The position numbers and the translations under genes were made by a program. The notes under the pieces were generated by a model. The model did no database searches. It was not told where the DNA came from and saw nothing but the letters and a program-made list of their open reading frames with translations. Positions 27,851 through 36,337 of a stretch of DNA of 64,000 nucleotides are shown piece by piece; within the stretch, counting starts at the first letter, position 1, and every line of letters begins with the position of its first letter. Origin of the DNA: Streptomyces sp. NBC_01304 (GTDB taxonomy: Bacteria; Actinomycetota; Actinomycetes; Streptomycetales; Streptomycetaceae); contig NZ_CP109055.1 of the NCBI RefSeq assembly GCF_035975855.1, forward strand, positions 4,650,001-4,714,000, written 5' to 3'.

Positions 27851-28536
27851 TTCGTCACGTCCGCGCCGTCCCAGGTGAACTCCGACTCCCCGCCCTTGCT
27901 GTCGACGGCCCCGTTCTCGTGGCCCGGGCCGGTGTCGCCGCTCTGGTCGCGCAGGGCGATGGAGAGCTCGGTCGAGGTGTTGGTCTTGTCGCCGTCGACG
28001 AAGAGGGCCACCGCGGAGTAGACCTCGCCGCCGGGCGTGATCGTGACCTTGGTGGTGCCGCTGGAGTCGTCCTTGGACGAGAGGCTGAGGACCTTCGAGG
28101 TGTCCCCGAGCATGACCGACGGGTACGACGTGACCCAGCAGGGCTTGGAGTCGGCGTTCTTCGCCGTGATCAGCAGGTGCTCGCCCTGCTCGGCCGGGAA
28201 GCGGTGCAGCACGGAGATCGACAGCTCGTCGCCCTTGCACGGCTCGCCGACGGCGGAGTCGGCGGAGGCCTTGTCGGCGCCCGAGCCGCCGGAGCCGGAG
28301 CCACCGCCGGAAGTGCCCTGGCCGGAGGACGACTTGGCGTCGGTCGACTCGTCGCCGCCCGACTTCTCCGAGCCCTCCGCACCCGCGGTCTTGCCGGCGC
28401 TCTTGCCGACGTCGACGTTGGTGCCCTTGCCGCTGCCGCTGTCGCTGTCCGAGCCGCCGCAGGCGGTCAGGCCCAGGGCCAGGACTGCGGTGGCGGCGGC
28501 GGCCAGGGCGGTGGTGCGGATTCGAGTGGTACGCAT
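27820..28536 (-). CDS. DUF4232 domain lipoprotein
   Basis: The protein has 238 residues from the ATG of MRTTRIRTTALAAAATAVLA. The signal peptide ends in the lipobox LTAC, followed by GGSDSDSGSGKG. A long Gly/Ser/Asp/Lys linker (about 30-95) leads to the C-terminal domain, starting at CKGDELSISVLHRFPAEQGE and containing KPCWVTSYPSVML, the two-cysteine DUF4232 pattern. It should be anchored to the outer face of the membrane. The function is unknown. GGGG lies 5-6 nt upstream of the start. Confidence 0.85.
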   Translation of the reverse strand: MRTTRIRTTALAAAATAVLALGLTACGGSDSDSGSGKGTNVDVGKSAGKTAGAEGSEKSGGDESTDAKSSSGQGTSGGGSGSGGSGADKASADSAVGEPCKGDELSISVLHRFPAEQGEHLLITAKNADSKPCWVTSYPSVMLGDTSKVLSLSSKDDSSGTTKVTITPGGEVYSAVALFVDGDKTNTSTELSIALRDQSGDTGPGHENGAVDSKGGESEFTWDGADVTNWNTEKPYDF

Positions 28537-28683
28537 GTGAGTTCCCCCGTGCGGTGGAGCGGTCGGTCGCGGAGGCGTCGCCTCCGCTGTGGTCTGCACT
28601 CAGCTTGGCCGGGCCCGCTGGCGCTTCGCTCACGCCCCGCTGACGTCCCGCTGACGTTCGCCCCACTTGGGCGAAAGCGCAGG

Positions 28684-31600
28684 TCAGGACTGAGATGTGA
28701 GTCGTACGAGAGCCGTGTCGTAGCGCGCTCGCAGCCCCACGTCCGCCGATACCTTCAGCAGCGCGCCGAGCGCCCGCACGGCGCCCTCGTCGTAGCCGGA
28801 CGCCTCCGCCTCGTCCGCCGCGCCCCGCAGGCGCCGGACGCCCTCGGCCTCCTCGCCCATCCCGAGCAGGGCCTCCCCGGCCGCCGTGAGGAGCAGCACC
28901 CGGGACGCACCCGAGGGGTCCGGGGAGCCGTCGAGGGCGAGTGCGGCGGTGGCCGTTTCGAGGGCCGACTGCCACTGCGCGGCCTCCAGCCGGTGCCGGG
29001 CGAGGTGGTGCAGGGCGAGTCGCTCGATGTGCCGGTCGCCGGTGGCGCGCGCCAGTTCCGCCGCCTGTACGCAGCCTTCGGCGGCCTCTTCCGGGTCGCC
29101 GAGGGCCGCCTGGGCGAGCGAGAGGTTGACCAGGGCGGTGGCCTCGCCGTGCGGATCGCCGGCGCGGGCGGCGAGCGCCGGGGCCGCCTCAAGGTGGATC
29201 AGGGCCTCCCGGATGCGGCCCTCCTCGGTCAGGACCCAGCCGAGCAGGGCGAGGACCCGGCCCTCGGCGCGTACGTCGCCGTCGGCCCGGGCCGCCTCAA
29301 GTGCCCGCTGCAGCAAGGGGGTCCAGCCGTCGCGGACCCGCCACACGATCTGTGGCCACAGGCCCAGGACGATCCGCCAGGTCCGGCCGTGCAGCCCGGC
29401 GGTGTGCGCGGCGGCGGCCGCAAGGGTGAGGTCGTCGCGTTCGGCCGCGTACCAGGCCATGGCCTGCTCGCGGCCGGTGAACTCCCGTACCGCCCGCGGT
29501 GGTTGGAAGTCCACGGGCAGGTCGAAGCACGGCTCGTCGCCGGGTTCGGCGGCGTCGGCCGCGGCCAGGGCGGTGGCCACCGTGTGGTCGAGGACGCGCC
29601 GGACGGCGTCGGGTTCCGCGTCGAGGCCGCGCGCGTACAGCCGTACGAGATCGTGCAGGGTCCAGCGCCCCGGTGCGGTGCGGATGACCAGGTGGGCGGC
29701 GGCGAGGCGGTCCAGGGCGGCCTCGGCCGCGTCCGGGTCGGTGCCGGCCAGGGCGGCGGCCGTGTAGCGGTCGACGTGGGTGCCGGGGTGCCGGCCGAGG
29801 TGGGCGAAGTGGTGCGCAGCGGCTTCGGGCAGGCGGCTCACGGTGAGGCGCAGTGCGGCGCGTACGCCCGTGTCCTCCACGTCCAGGAGGCTCAACCGGC
29901 GGGAGGCGTCGGAGAGTTCGGCGCTCATCTCGCCGAGCGACCAGTCCGGCTGGTCCGCGAGTCGCGCGGCGGCCACCCGGAGGGCGAGCGGCAGACCGCC
30001 GCACAGTTCGGCGAGACGCCGGGCGGCGACCGCCTCGGCGAGGACGCGCTCCTTGCCGAGGACCGCGGCGAGCAGGGCGGTGCCGTCGTCGGGGCCGAGG
30101 ACGTCGACGGGCACGGGCCGGGCGGCGTCGGAGGCGATCAGGCCGCGCAGCCGGTAGCGGCTGGTGACGACGGTGACGCAATCGGTGCCGCCCGGCAGCA
30201 GCTCCCTGACCTGCTCGGAGCCGTGTGCGTTGTCGAGTACGACGAGGAGTTGGCGGTCGGCGGCCAGGGAGCGGAACAGCGCGGAGGCGCCGTCGGCCGA
30301 CTCGGGTATCCGGCGCGGCGGGACCCCGAGGGCGAGCAGGAACTCGCGGAGCACCTCGGCGCGGGGCGGGGCGCCGGTGTCGCTGAAACCGCGCAGGTCC
30401 GCGTAGAGCAGTCCGCCGGGGAACGCGGCGCGGTTGCGGTGCGCCCAGTGCACGACGAGCGCCGTCTTGCCCACGCCGGCGGGGCCGGTGACCAGACACA
30501 CCGGGGCCTCGCCGGCGGCGGCGCGGGACAGGGCGGTGAGCTCGGCGGCGCGACCGTGGAAGCCACGGGGCATGCGGGGCAGGAGGTCGACGGTGGCGGG
30601 CAGTGGGGGCGTCGGCGAGGCGGACGCGGGCGCGGGCGAGTGGGGCGCGGGCGGGTAGGCCGGGGCCTGCGCCAAGGCCGGAGCCTGGACCTCGGGCAGG
30701 GCCTGAGCTGGGAGCTGGGGCGGGGCCGGGGCCTGCGTCAGTGCCGGAGCTGCGTCCTGGGCGGGAGCCTGGACTTCGGTCAACACTGGAGCTGGGACCT
30801 GGGCCGGATCCTCGACCCGAGCCGAGTCCGGACCCTGCGCCTGCGCCAAGGCCGGATCTGCGACATGGGCCGGGACCTGACCCCGAGCCGAGGCCGGATC
30901 TGCGACATGGGCCGAAGCCTGGACCCGAGCCGAGGCCGGATCCTGGGCCTGCGCCAGGGCCTGAGCCTGCGCCGGGGCCTGGGCCTGCGCCAGGGCCTGC
31001 GCCTCGGCCAACCCCGGAGCTGGGACCTGGCCCAGGGCGGGAGCCGCCACCTGGGCCGGGGCCGGAACCGGGGCCTGGGCCTGGGCCTGGGCCTGGGCCT
31101 GGGCCTGGGCCTCGGTCAACCCCGGAGCTGAGACCTGGGCCTGCGGCTGGGCCGGTGCGGCCGGAGCGGGGGCCCGAGTCGGGGACAAAGGTTCCGCCAC
31201 GTCGGCGCTCGTCCTCTGCCCCGCCTGCCCGCGCAGCTCCTCCCCGCGCAACGCCACCGCGTACGCGTCCGCCAGCTCGTGCCCCGGATCCACGCCCAGC
31301 TCGTCGGCGAGCAGCCGCCGCGTGCGGTGGAACCAGTCGAGCGCCTCCGAGCGGCGTCCCGCCCGCTGCAGGGCCGTCATGAGCGCGGCGGACAGCGACT
31401 CGCGCAGCGGATGGGCCCCGGCCTCCGCACGCAACAAGGCAGCGGCGCGCGCGTGCTCGCCGAGGCGCCCGTAGTCGGCGGCCAGCAACTCCACGGAGGC
31501 GAGCCGCAGTTCCTCGAGCGCGTGCGCGGCGGCCTGCAGCGGCGGGCTCGGGTAGGCGCCGGTCAGGGCCGGGCCCTGCCACAGCGAGAGGGCCTCCCGG

Positions 31601-31977
31601 TACATCGCCACGGCATCGGCCGGCGCGCGCTGGCTGCGGGCCAGCGTCACCAGTTCCTCGAAGCGGTGGGCGTCGAGCAGGCTCTCCGGCATGCGCAGCA
31701 CGTACGCCGTGCCCTGCGTGACCAGTTCGACCCCGAACATCTCGGCGTCCGCCTCCGCGAACAGGGCCCGCAGCCGCGACACATGACCCTGGATGACGCT
31801 GCGGGCGCGAGCCGGCGGCTCGTGCTCCCACAGGGCGTCGGTCAACTGGTCCACCGGCACCGGATGGTTGGGCCGCAGCAGCAGGGCGGCGAGCAGGCTG
31901 CGCCGCTTGGCGGGGCCGAGTGGCAGTTCGCCGGTCTCGGTGGCGACGGAAACCGCTCCGAGCAGCCGGAACTCCAC
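28684..31977 (-). CDS. AfsR/SARP-family transcriptional activator with NB-ARC and TPR domains
   Basis: The protein has 1097 residues from GTG (VEFRLLGAVSVATETG), with AAGGAG 8 nt upstream. Domains: OmpR-like winged helix (about 1-90, LGPAKRRSLLAALLLRPN); bacterial transcriptional activation domain (about 95-245); a very long Ala/Gln/Pro linker (about 255-465); NB-ARC/STAND NTPase with P-loop GPAGVGKTAL near 495 and LLVVLDNAHGS; and C-terminal TPR-like helices. SARPs activate secondary-metabolite or developmental genes by binding heptamer repeats. No biosynthetic cluster is adjacent, so it is more likely a global AfsR-like regulator. The AQAQAQ part of the linker comes from a GCCTGG hexanucleotide run near 31068-31112. 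Confidence 0.9.
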   Translation of the reverse strand: MEFRLLGAVSVATETGELPLGPAKRRSLLAALLLRPNHPVPVDQLTDALWEHEPPARARSVIQGHVSRLRALFAEADAEMFGVELVTQGTAYVLRMPESLLDAHRFEELVTLARSQRAPADAVAMYREALSLWQGPALTGAYPSPPLQAAAHALEELRLASVELLAADYGRLGEHARAAALLRAEAGAHPLRESLSAALMTALQRAGRRSEALDWFHRTRRLLADELGVDPGHELADAYAVALRGEELRGQAGQRTSADVAEPLSPTRAPAPAAPAQPQAQVSAPGLTEAQAQAQAQAQAQAPVPAPAQVAAPALGQVPAPGLAEAQALAQAQAPAQAQALAQAQDPASARVQASAHVADPASARGQVPAHVADPALAQAQGPDSARVEDPAQVPAPVLTEVQAPAQDAAPALTQAPAPPQLPAQALPEVQAPALAQAPAYPPAPHSPAPASASPTPPLPATVDLLPRMPRGFHGRAAELTALSRAAAGEAPVCLVTGPAGVGKTALVVHWAHRNRAAFPGGLLYADLRGFSDTGAPPRAEVLREFLLALGVPPRRIPESADGASALFRSLAADRQLLVVLDNAHGSEQVRELLPGGTDCVTVVTSRYRLRGLIASDAARPVPVDVLGPDDGTALLAAVLGKERVLAEAVAARRLAELCGGLPLALRVAAARLADQPDWSLGEMSAELSDASRRLSLLDVEDTGVRAALRLTVSRLPEAAAHHFAHLGRHPGTHVDRYTAAALAGTDPDAAEAALDRLAAAHLVIRTAPGRWTLHDLVRLYARGLDAEPDAVRRVLDHTVATALAAADAAEPGDEPCFDLPVDFQPPRAVREFTGREQAMAWYAAERDDLTLAAAAAHTAGLHGRTWRIVLGLWPQIVWRVRDGWTPLLQRALEAARADGDVRAEGRVLALLGWVLTEEGRIREALIHLEAAPALAARAGDPHGEATALVNLSLAQAALGDPEEAAEGCVQAAELARATGDRHIERLALHHLARHRLEAAQWQSALETATAALALDGSPDPSGASRVLLLTAAGEALLGMGEEAEGVRRLRGAADEAEASGYDEGAVRALGALLKVSADVGLRARYDTALVRLTSQS

Positions 31978-32183
31978 GGAAGCAACTCCTTGTGGGGGAA
32001 AGCACCAGATTACCGGAGGGGTCGGTGACGTCCCCGCGCACGACCGCCTGGCAGCGCCCGGGCCGGGCCGCACCTGCGGCCGGGCGTCGCAGCAAGACAC
32101 CAGTTGTGACGACAAGGAACAGCAAACCGGACAGCGGAGTTATCAAGGTCACGAAAATGTATCGGGCATATCGAACATCAACC

Positions 32184-32213
32184 TTCACAGCAGCCACACG
32201 TGTTGGCTAGCGT
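32184..32213 (+). promoter_or_regulatory. Promoter of the NlpC/P60 (riboswitch) transcript
   Basis: TTCACA (32184-32189), an 18-bp spacer and TAGCGT (32208-32213) form a reasonable housekeeping-type promoter. Transcription would start near 32220, just upstream of the riboswitch. Confidence 0.55.
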
Positions 32214-32267
32214 GCTCCGCGAGCAACCCGTACCCCCACCGGCGACAGACGTCGGGAACGGGCGGCT

Positions 32268-32420
32268 CGCGCCGAGTCCGGTGCGCCCACAGGCAAACCG
32301 GAGCCGGGGACCCAACTTGACCTTGGGGTGAATCGGTCGCGTACGAGCAAGACGTACAAGACCGTAGGGCAGCCTTCCGAACCACCCGCCCGAACCCGAC
32401 AGCTAACCCGGTAGGCGGTC
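32268..32420 (+). ncRNA. ydaO/yuaA-type c-di-AMP riboswitch
   Basis: The hallmark blocks are present in order: a GCCGAGTCCG-like 5' element, CCGGGGACCCA, TTGGGGTGAATCGG, AGGGCAGCC, CCGAACCCG and CAGCTAACCCGGTAGGCG. This is the pattern found upstream of Streptomyces cell-wall hydrolase genes. It lies in the 5' leader of the NlpC/P60 gene that starts at 32439. It should lower expression when c-di-AMP is high. The exact ends are approximate. Confidence 0.9.
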
Positions 32421-32425
32421 ACTGG

Positions 32426-32440
32426 AAGGAGCGCCTCCTT
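32426..32440 (+). promoter_or_regulatory. Hairpin enclosing the ribosome-binding site of the NlpC/P60 gene
   Basis: AAGGAG (32426-32431, the ribosome site) is exactly complementary to CTCCTT (32435-32440), with a 3-nt loop. The last two bases of the right arm are the first two bases of the TTG start codon at 32439. It may be the expression platform of the riboswitch or simply slow initiation. Confidence 0.55.
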
Positions 32441-33611
32441 GGCGTCGCACCGCAAGCCGCGCAGTCGGTCCGGTCGAATACGTACAGCTCAGGCCGTCGG
32501 CATGACCACGGCCGCCCTGACCTCCGTGGCGCTCCTGGCGCAGAGCGCGAACGCCGCGCCCAGCAAGCCCAAGCCGTCCCTGGAAGAGGTCCAGAAGAAG
32601 GTCGACGACCTCTACCGGCAGGCCGGCGTCGCCACCCAGAAGTACAACGCGGCGAAGGAACGCACCGACAGCCAGCGCGGACACGTCGACGATCTGCTCG
32701 ACCAGGTCGCCAAGCGCACCGACAAGCTGAACGACGCGCGCCGCGAGCTCGGTTCGATCGCCGCGGCCCAGTACCGCAACGGCTCCACCTCGGCCACGGC
32801 CAACATGCTGCTCGCCGACGATCCGCAGCAGCTGTTCGACCAGCGCCAGCTGATGAGCCGCATGAGCAAGAGCCAGCAGTCCGCGGTCGACGAGTACAAG
32901 GACCTGCAGGCCGAGGCGACCGAGAAGCGCGGCGAGGCGACCAAGAGCCTCGCGTCGCTCACCGACGCCCAGGACGACCTGCGGACGAGCAAGTCGGACG
33001 TCCAGTCGAAGCTGACCGAGGCGCGTGAGCTGCTTTCGAAGCTGACCGCCGAGGAGAAGGCGCGGCTCGCGGCGATCGAGAAGAAGAAGGAAGAAGAGGC
33101 CCGCAAGAAGGCCGAGGAGCTGGCGCGCAAGCAGGCCGCGGCGGAGGAGGCGGCCAAGCGGAAGGCCGCCGAGGAGGCCGCGAAGGAGAAGGAGGAGGGG
33201 CAGGACTCCGGCTCGGGATCCGGCTCCGGCAGCGACTCCGGCTCCTCGGACAGCAGTTACGCCGCGAAGGCCGAGAAGGTGCTCAGCTTCGCCCGGGCCC
33301 AGATGGGCAAGCCGTACGTCTGGGGTGCCACCGGCCCCGACTCGTACGACTGCTCGGGCCTGACCCAGGACGCCTGGGCCGCCGCCGGGATCACGCTGCC
33401 GCGCACCACCTGGGACCAGGTGAAGGTCGGCACGACCGTCAAGGTCGCGGACGCCAAGCCCGGCGACCTCGTCTTCTTCTACGACGACATCAGCCACGTC
33501 GGCATCTACATCGGCGACGGCCAGATGATCCACGCGCCGAAGCCGGGTGCGAACGTACGCACCGAGTCGATCTACTACATGCCGATCCACAGCGTGGTCC
33601 GGCCGGCCTGA
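32439..33611 (+). CDS. Secreted NlpC/P60 peptidoglycan hydrolase (RipA-like)
   Basis: The protein has 390 residues from TTG (LASHRKPRSRSGRIRTAQ); AAGGAG lies 7 nt upstream. The signal peptide ends near AQSANAA (about 39). A long coiled coil (45-255, with the KKKEEEARKKAEE region) is followed by a Gly/Ser linker. The NlpC/P60 domain carries catalytic Cys305 in YDCSGL, His353 in ISHVGIY and His365 in MIHAP. It cleaves D-glutamyl to diaminopimelate-type bonds in stem peptides. It is controlled by the c-di-AMP riboswitch upstream and ends at the hairpin at 33633-33664. A paralogue lies 0.8 kb downstream. Confidence 0.95.
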   Translation: MASHRKPRSRSGRIRTAQAVGMTTAALTSVALLAQSANAAPSKPKPSLEEVQKKVDDLYRQAGVATQKYNAAKERTDSQRGHVDDLLDQVAKRTDKLNDARRELGSIAAAQYRNGSTSATANMLLADDPQQLFDQRQLMSRMSKSQQSAVDEYKDLQAEATEKRGEATKSLASLTDAQDDLRTSKSDVQSKLTEARELLSKLTAEEKARLAAIEKKKEEEARKKAEELARKQAAAEEAAKRKAAEEAAKEKEEGQDSGSGSGSGSDSGSSDSSYAAKAEKVLSFARAQMGKPYVWGATGPDSYDCSGLTQDAWAAAGITLPRTTWDQVKVGTTVKVADAKPGDLVFFYDDISHVGIYIGDGQMIHAPKPGANVRTESIYYMPIHSVVRPA

Positions 33612-33632
33612 CGCAGTTCCGTACGACGCGAA

Positions 33633-33664
33633 GAAGCCCCGGCGCCACTCGGCACCGGGGCTTC
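33633..33664 (+). terminator. Terminator of the NlpC/P60 gene
   Basis: GAAGCCCCGG and CCGGGGCTTC form a perfect 10-bp stem. An inner GCC/GGC pairs further around an ACTC loop. It starts 22 bp after the stop codon. Confidence 0.8.
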
Positions 33665-33675
33665 ACCGTCGCTGG

Positions 33676-33720
33676 AACTTGCCGGGCTCAGGTCCAGAAC
33701 CTTGCCGGGCTCAGGTCCAG
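33676..33720. repeat. 23-bp tandem duplication at the stop of the small membrane protein gene
   Basis: TTGCCGGGCTCAGGTCCAG occurs twice in a row (copies 33676-33697 and 33698-33720). The second copy contains the TGA stop and last codons (LWT) of the minus-strand gene, and the first copy lies just beyond it. Confidence 0.9.
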
Positions 33721-34064
33721 AGCACGGCGATGAAGATGTTCACGACGGTCAGCGCGCCCACCGCGCCGAACATCGCCTTCTCGGCCTTCTCCTCGTCCCG
33801 CTTCACATACACGAGCCCGAGGATCACGATCAGCACGGCCAGCTTGATGCCGATCTTGAGGTTGTTGACCGTCTGGTCGTCCGCCTGATTGAGCCCGACC
33901 AGCGCCACACCGGTGACCAGCATGGTCAGCGCGCCGTGCAGCATCGGCGGCGTGAACCGTGCCGTGCCCTGGCCCATCGCCTTCATCTGAGTCAGGAAAC
34001 CGCCGAGGAGCGAGGCGATGCCGATGATGTGCAGGCCGACGAACACGTTGATGAGTACGTCCAT
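33711..34064 (-). CDS. Small four-helix integral membrane protein
   Basis: The protein has 117 residues from the ATG of MDVLINVFVGLHIIG; the longer open frame is upstream non-coding DNA. Four hydrophobic helices are visible: VLINVFVGLHIIGIASLLGG, MLHGALTMLVTGVALVGL, IGIKLAVLIVILGLVYV and MFGAVGALTVVNIFIAVLW. A charged KRDEEKAEK loop precedes the last. The protein is conserved in Streptomyces between the two NlpC/P60 genes. The function is unknown. Confidence 0.8.
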   Translation of the reverse strand: MDVLINVFVGLHIIGIASLLGGFLTQMKAMGQGTARFTPPMLHGALTMLVTGVALVGLNQADDQTVNNLKIGIKLAVLIVILGLVYVKRDEEKAEKAMFGAVGALTVVNIFIAVLWT

Positions 34065-34263
34065 GAGGCCGGAGCCTAGCCGGGTCCATACCACCCCTCT
34101 TCCACCAGGTCGGTCACTTCCGCCGCTTCGGTCACAGTCGTACGTCGATGGGGTGGGGTCCGTCCGCGAGTGCGGCCAGGAATGGTCATCAGCTATCCCT
34201 CTTCGGACAGTTACGTACAATCCGTCACCAAGTCGTGACGCCCAGGTTTAGCGTCCTTCCCGA

Positions 34264-34370
34264 GGTGACCGGCTCCCCACCGTCGTCCGCATCCGCTGGG
34301 ACGGCAGTCGGTCACCACCGCCGAGAGGTCCGGCGGCGGCCCGCTCCCCCTGTGCGGGCCGCCGCCGGAC
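34264..34370 (+). promoter_or_regulatory. Structured 5' leader of the second NlpC/P60 gene
   Basis: Two consecutive hairpins precede the start at 34393. The first has outer arms GGTGACCG (34264-34271) and CGGTCACC (34309-34316) with an inner CCGTC/GACGG. The second is a perfect 17-bp GC stem (34328-34344 with 34354-34370) with a 9-nt loop. It lacks the ydaO motifs seen before the paralogue, and no T-run follows the second stem. A TACAAT -10-like element lies at about 34216. Confidence 0.6.
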
Positions 34371-34392
34371 GCGTAAGGGAGACGAGACGTAC

Positions 34393-35436
34393 GTGGCCGC
34401 ACATCGAAAGCCCAAACCGCGCTCGCTCACCGGCAACACGGCACGCACCGCCGCCACCCTCGCCCTGGCCTCGGCCGCGAGCGCGACCGCCTTCGACGGC
34501 ACCGGACACGCGGAGCCCCGCCTCACCGCCGCCCAGGTGAAGGCCAAGGTCGACCGGCTCTACCACGAGGCGGAGATCGCCACCGAGAAGTACAACGGCG
34601 CCAAGGAGAAGGCGGCGAAGGTCAAGGAGGACGTGGGCGAGCTGCAGGACGAGGCCGCCCGCAAGGCCGAGGACCTCAACTCGGCCCGCAGGCAGCTCGG
34701 TTCGACGGCCACGGCCCAGTACCGCGCCGGCATCATCGACCCCGGACTGCAGCTCGCCCTCTCCTCCGACCCCGACCAGTACCTGGAGCGGGCCTCGCTC
34801 GCCGACCGGGCCGGGCACCGGCAGGCCACCGCGATCGAGGGCGTGCAGGAGCGGTTGCGCGAGCTGGCGCAGCTGCGTGCGACGGCCGACGACAGGCACG
34901 CCGAACTCCGGGACGTGCAGGCCGACTTGAAGGCGCACAAGGAGTCGGTCACCGGCAAGCTGGCGGAGGCCAAGCTGCTGCTCAAGCGGCTCACTGCCGA
35001 GCAGCAGGACCGGTTCGCGCAGGAGAGTGACGGCGGGGAGGCGCGGGCCTCGCGCTCGACGCCGCGCGGCGCGGCCAAGGCCCCCAACGCCCGTGCCGCA
35101 CAGGCCGTTTCGTTCGCGTACGGGGCCCTCGGCAGCCCCTATGTCTGGGGGGCCTCGGGCCCCAGTGCCTTCGACTGCTCGGGGCTGACCCAGGCCGCAT
35201 ACCGCTCGGCGGGCGTCGCGCTGCCCCGCACCACGTACACCCAGATCAACGCGGGACAGCGCGTCTCCCGCTCCGAACTCGCCCCGGGCGACCTGGTGTT
35301 CTTCTACTCGGGCATCAGCCACGTGGGCATCTACGTGGGCAACGGCCAGATGATCCACGCCCCGAATCCGAGCGCACCGGTCCGGCTGGCGCCGGTGGAT
35401 CAGATGCCGTTTGCGGGGGCTACGCGGGTGGGGTGA
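34393..35436 (+). CDS. Second secreted NlpC/P60 peptidoglycan hydrolase
   Basis: The protein has 347 residues from GTG (VAAHRKPKPRSLTGN), with GGGAG 11 nt upstream. It is a clear paralogue of the protein at 32439: same AHRKP start, signal peptide, coiled coil (45-210) and NlpC/P60 domain with Cys262 in FDCSGL, His310 in ISHVGIY and His322 in MIHAP. The linker is shorter and lacks the long Lys/Glu block. It is regulated by a different leader from its sister, which suggests the pair respond to different signals. Confidence 0.94.
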   Translation: MAAHRKPKPRSLTGNTARTAATLALASAASATAFDGTGHAEPRLTAAQVKAKVDRLYHEAEIATEKYNGAKEKAAKVKEDVGELQDEAARKAEDLNSARRQLGSTATAQYRAGIIDPGLQLALSSDPDQYLERASLADRAGHRQATAIEGVQERLRELAQLRATADDRHAELRDVQADLKAHKESVTGKLAEAKLLLKRLTAEQQDRFAQESDGGEARASRSTPRGAAKAPNARAAQAVSFAYGALGSPYVWGASGPSAFDCSGLTQAAYRSAGVALPRTTYTQINAGQRVSRSELAPGDLVFFYSGISHVGIYVGNGQMIHAPNPSAPVRLAPVDQMPFAGATRVG

Positions 35437-35485
35437 GCGATTCGACCGACCCACCTGGCCAGCCGGTGTCCAGCTACTCCAACCC

Positions 35486-36280
35486 TCAGACCTTCGTCTC
35501 CCCCAGCCAAAGGCGGCGGCCGAGATCGTCCAGCTCGGCCTTGTGTTCCGCGTACGCGGGCACTGCCTGCTGGAGCAGCCGCCAGTAGTCCGCTCCGTGT
35601 CCGGGGATCCTGATGTGGGCCAGTTCGTGAGCGATCACGTAGTCCACGAGATGTGCGGGCAGTTGGAACAGCGCCCAGTGCAGTGCCATCTGTCCCTGGC
35701 GACCGTCACCGCCGTTCCCGGAGCGGTAGGTCCCCCAGCGCCCCCCAACATCCCTGACGACGATGTCGGGTTCCGGGACCTCCATGCGGGCGGCCCAGGG
35801 CTGCAGCCGCCCCCGTGACCACGCCAGACCGGTGGTGCGGTACCAGTCGATCAGCGCGCGGCGGGCCTTCTCGGGGCGTGCTGCCAGAGTTTCATCCAGC
35901 CTCAGCCGACCCGCGAAAAGCCGGACCGGGGTACTGCTCTCACTGGAAGCCACCAGTAGTAGCCGGTAGTCGCGGCCCAGGTAGCGGAACGTCTCTCCGT
36001 CCTTGAAAGCACGGACCGGATGCGCGGGCCTGTGCTCGGCCCGCAGCCTCAGCTTGTCATCGATCCATGCGCCGCTCTGACGCAGGAAGGCCTCCGCCCG
36101 GTCCGGTGCGCAGCCTGCGGGTACGCGGAGCGTCAGTGATCCATCACGCTCGACAGTGATACCGAGGCGCGTACGCCGATCACTGACCTTGACGTTGTAC
36201 GTGCGGTCAGCCACGACCAGTCGCCGGCCGTCCACCAGAGGGTGACGGCCGGCGGCTGAGGGTCCGATGGAACGTGGCAT
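35486..36280 (-). CDS. YgjP/DUF45-type (SprT-like) metallopeptidase, hsdR neighbour
   Basis: The protein has 264 residues. The zinc site HELAH lies at 218-222, and a third ligand His228 is in PGHGADYW. N-terminal YNVKVSDRRTRLGITVERDG, with GGRWGTYRSG in the middle, is typical of the DUF45/YgjP family. From memory, this family is often encoded beside type I restriction genes. Here it starts 57 bp after the hsdR stop on the same strand, probably in one transcript. A role in processing restriction subunits is inference. Its stop lies 49 bp from the convergent NlpC/P60 stop. Confidence 0.88.
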   Translation of the reverse strand: MPRSIGPSAAGRHPLVDGRRLVVADRTYNVKVSDRRTRLGITVERDGSLTLRVPAGCAPDRAEAFLRQSGAWIDDKLRLRAEHRPAHPVRAFKDGETFRYLGRDYRLLLVASSESSTPVRLFAGRLRLDETLAARPEKARRALIDWYRTTGLAWSRGRLQPWAARMEVPEPDIVVRDVGGRWGTYRSGNGGDGRQGQMALHWALFQLPAHLVDYVIAHELAHIRIPGHGADYWRLLQQAVPAYAEHKAELDDLGRRLWLGETKV

Positions 36281-36337
36281 GGCCCCATTGTCCCCGGCCG
36301 CGACGACCGGGCCTACGGCCTCCGTCCGCGTCTTCCC

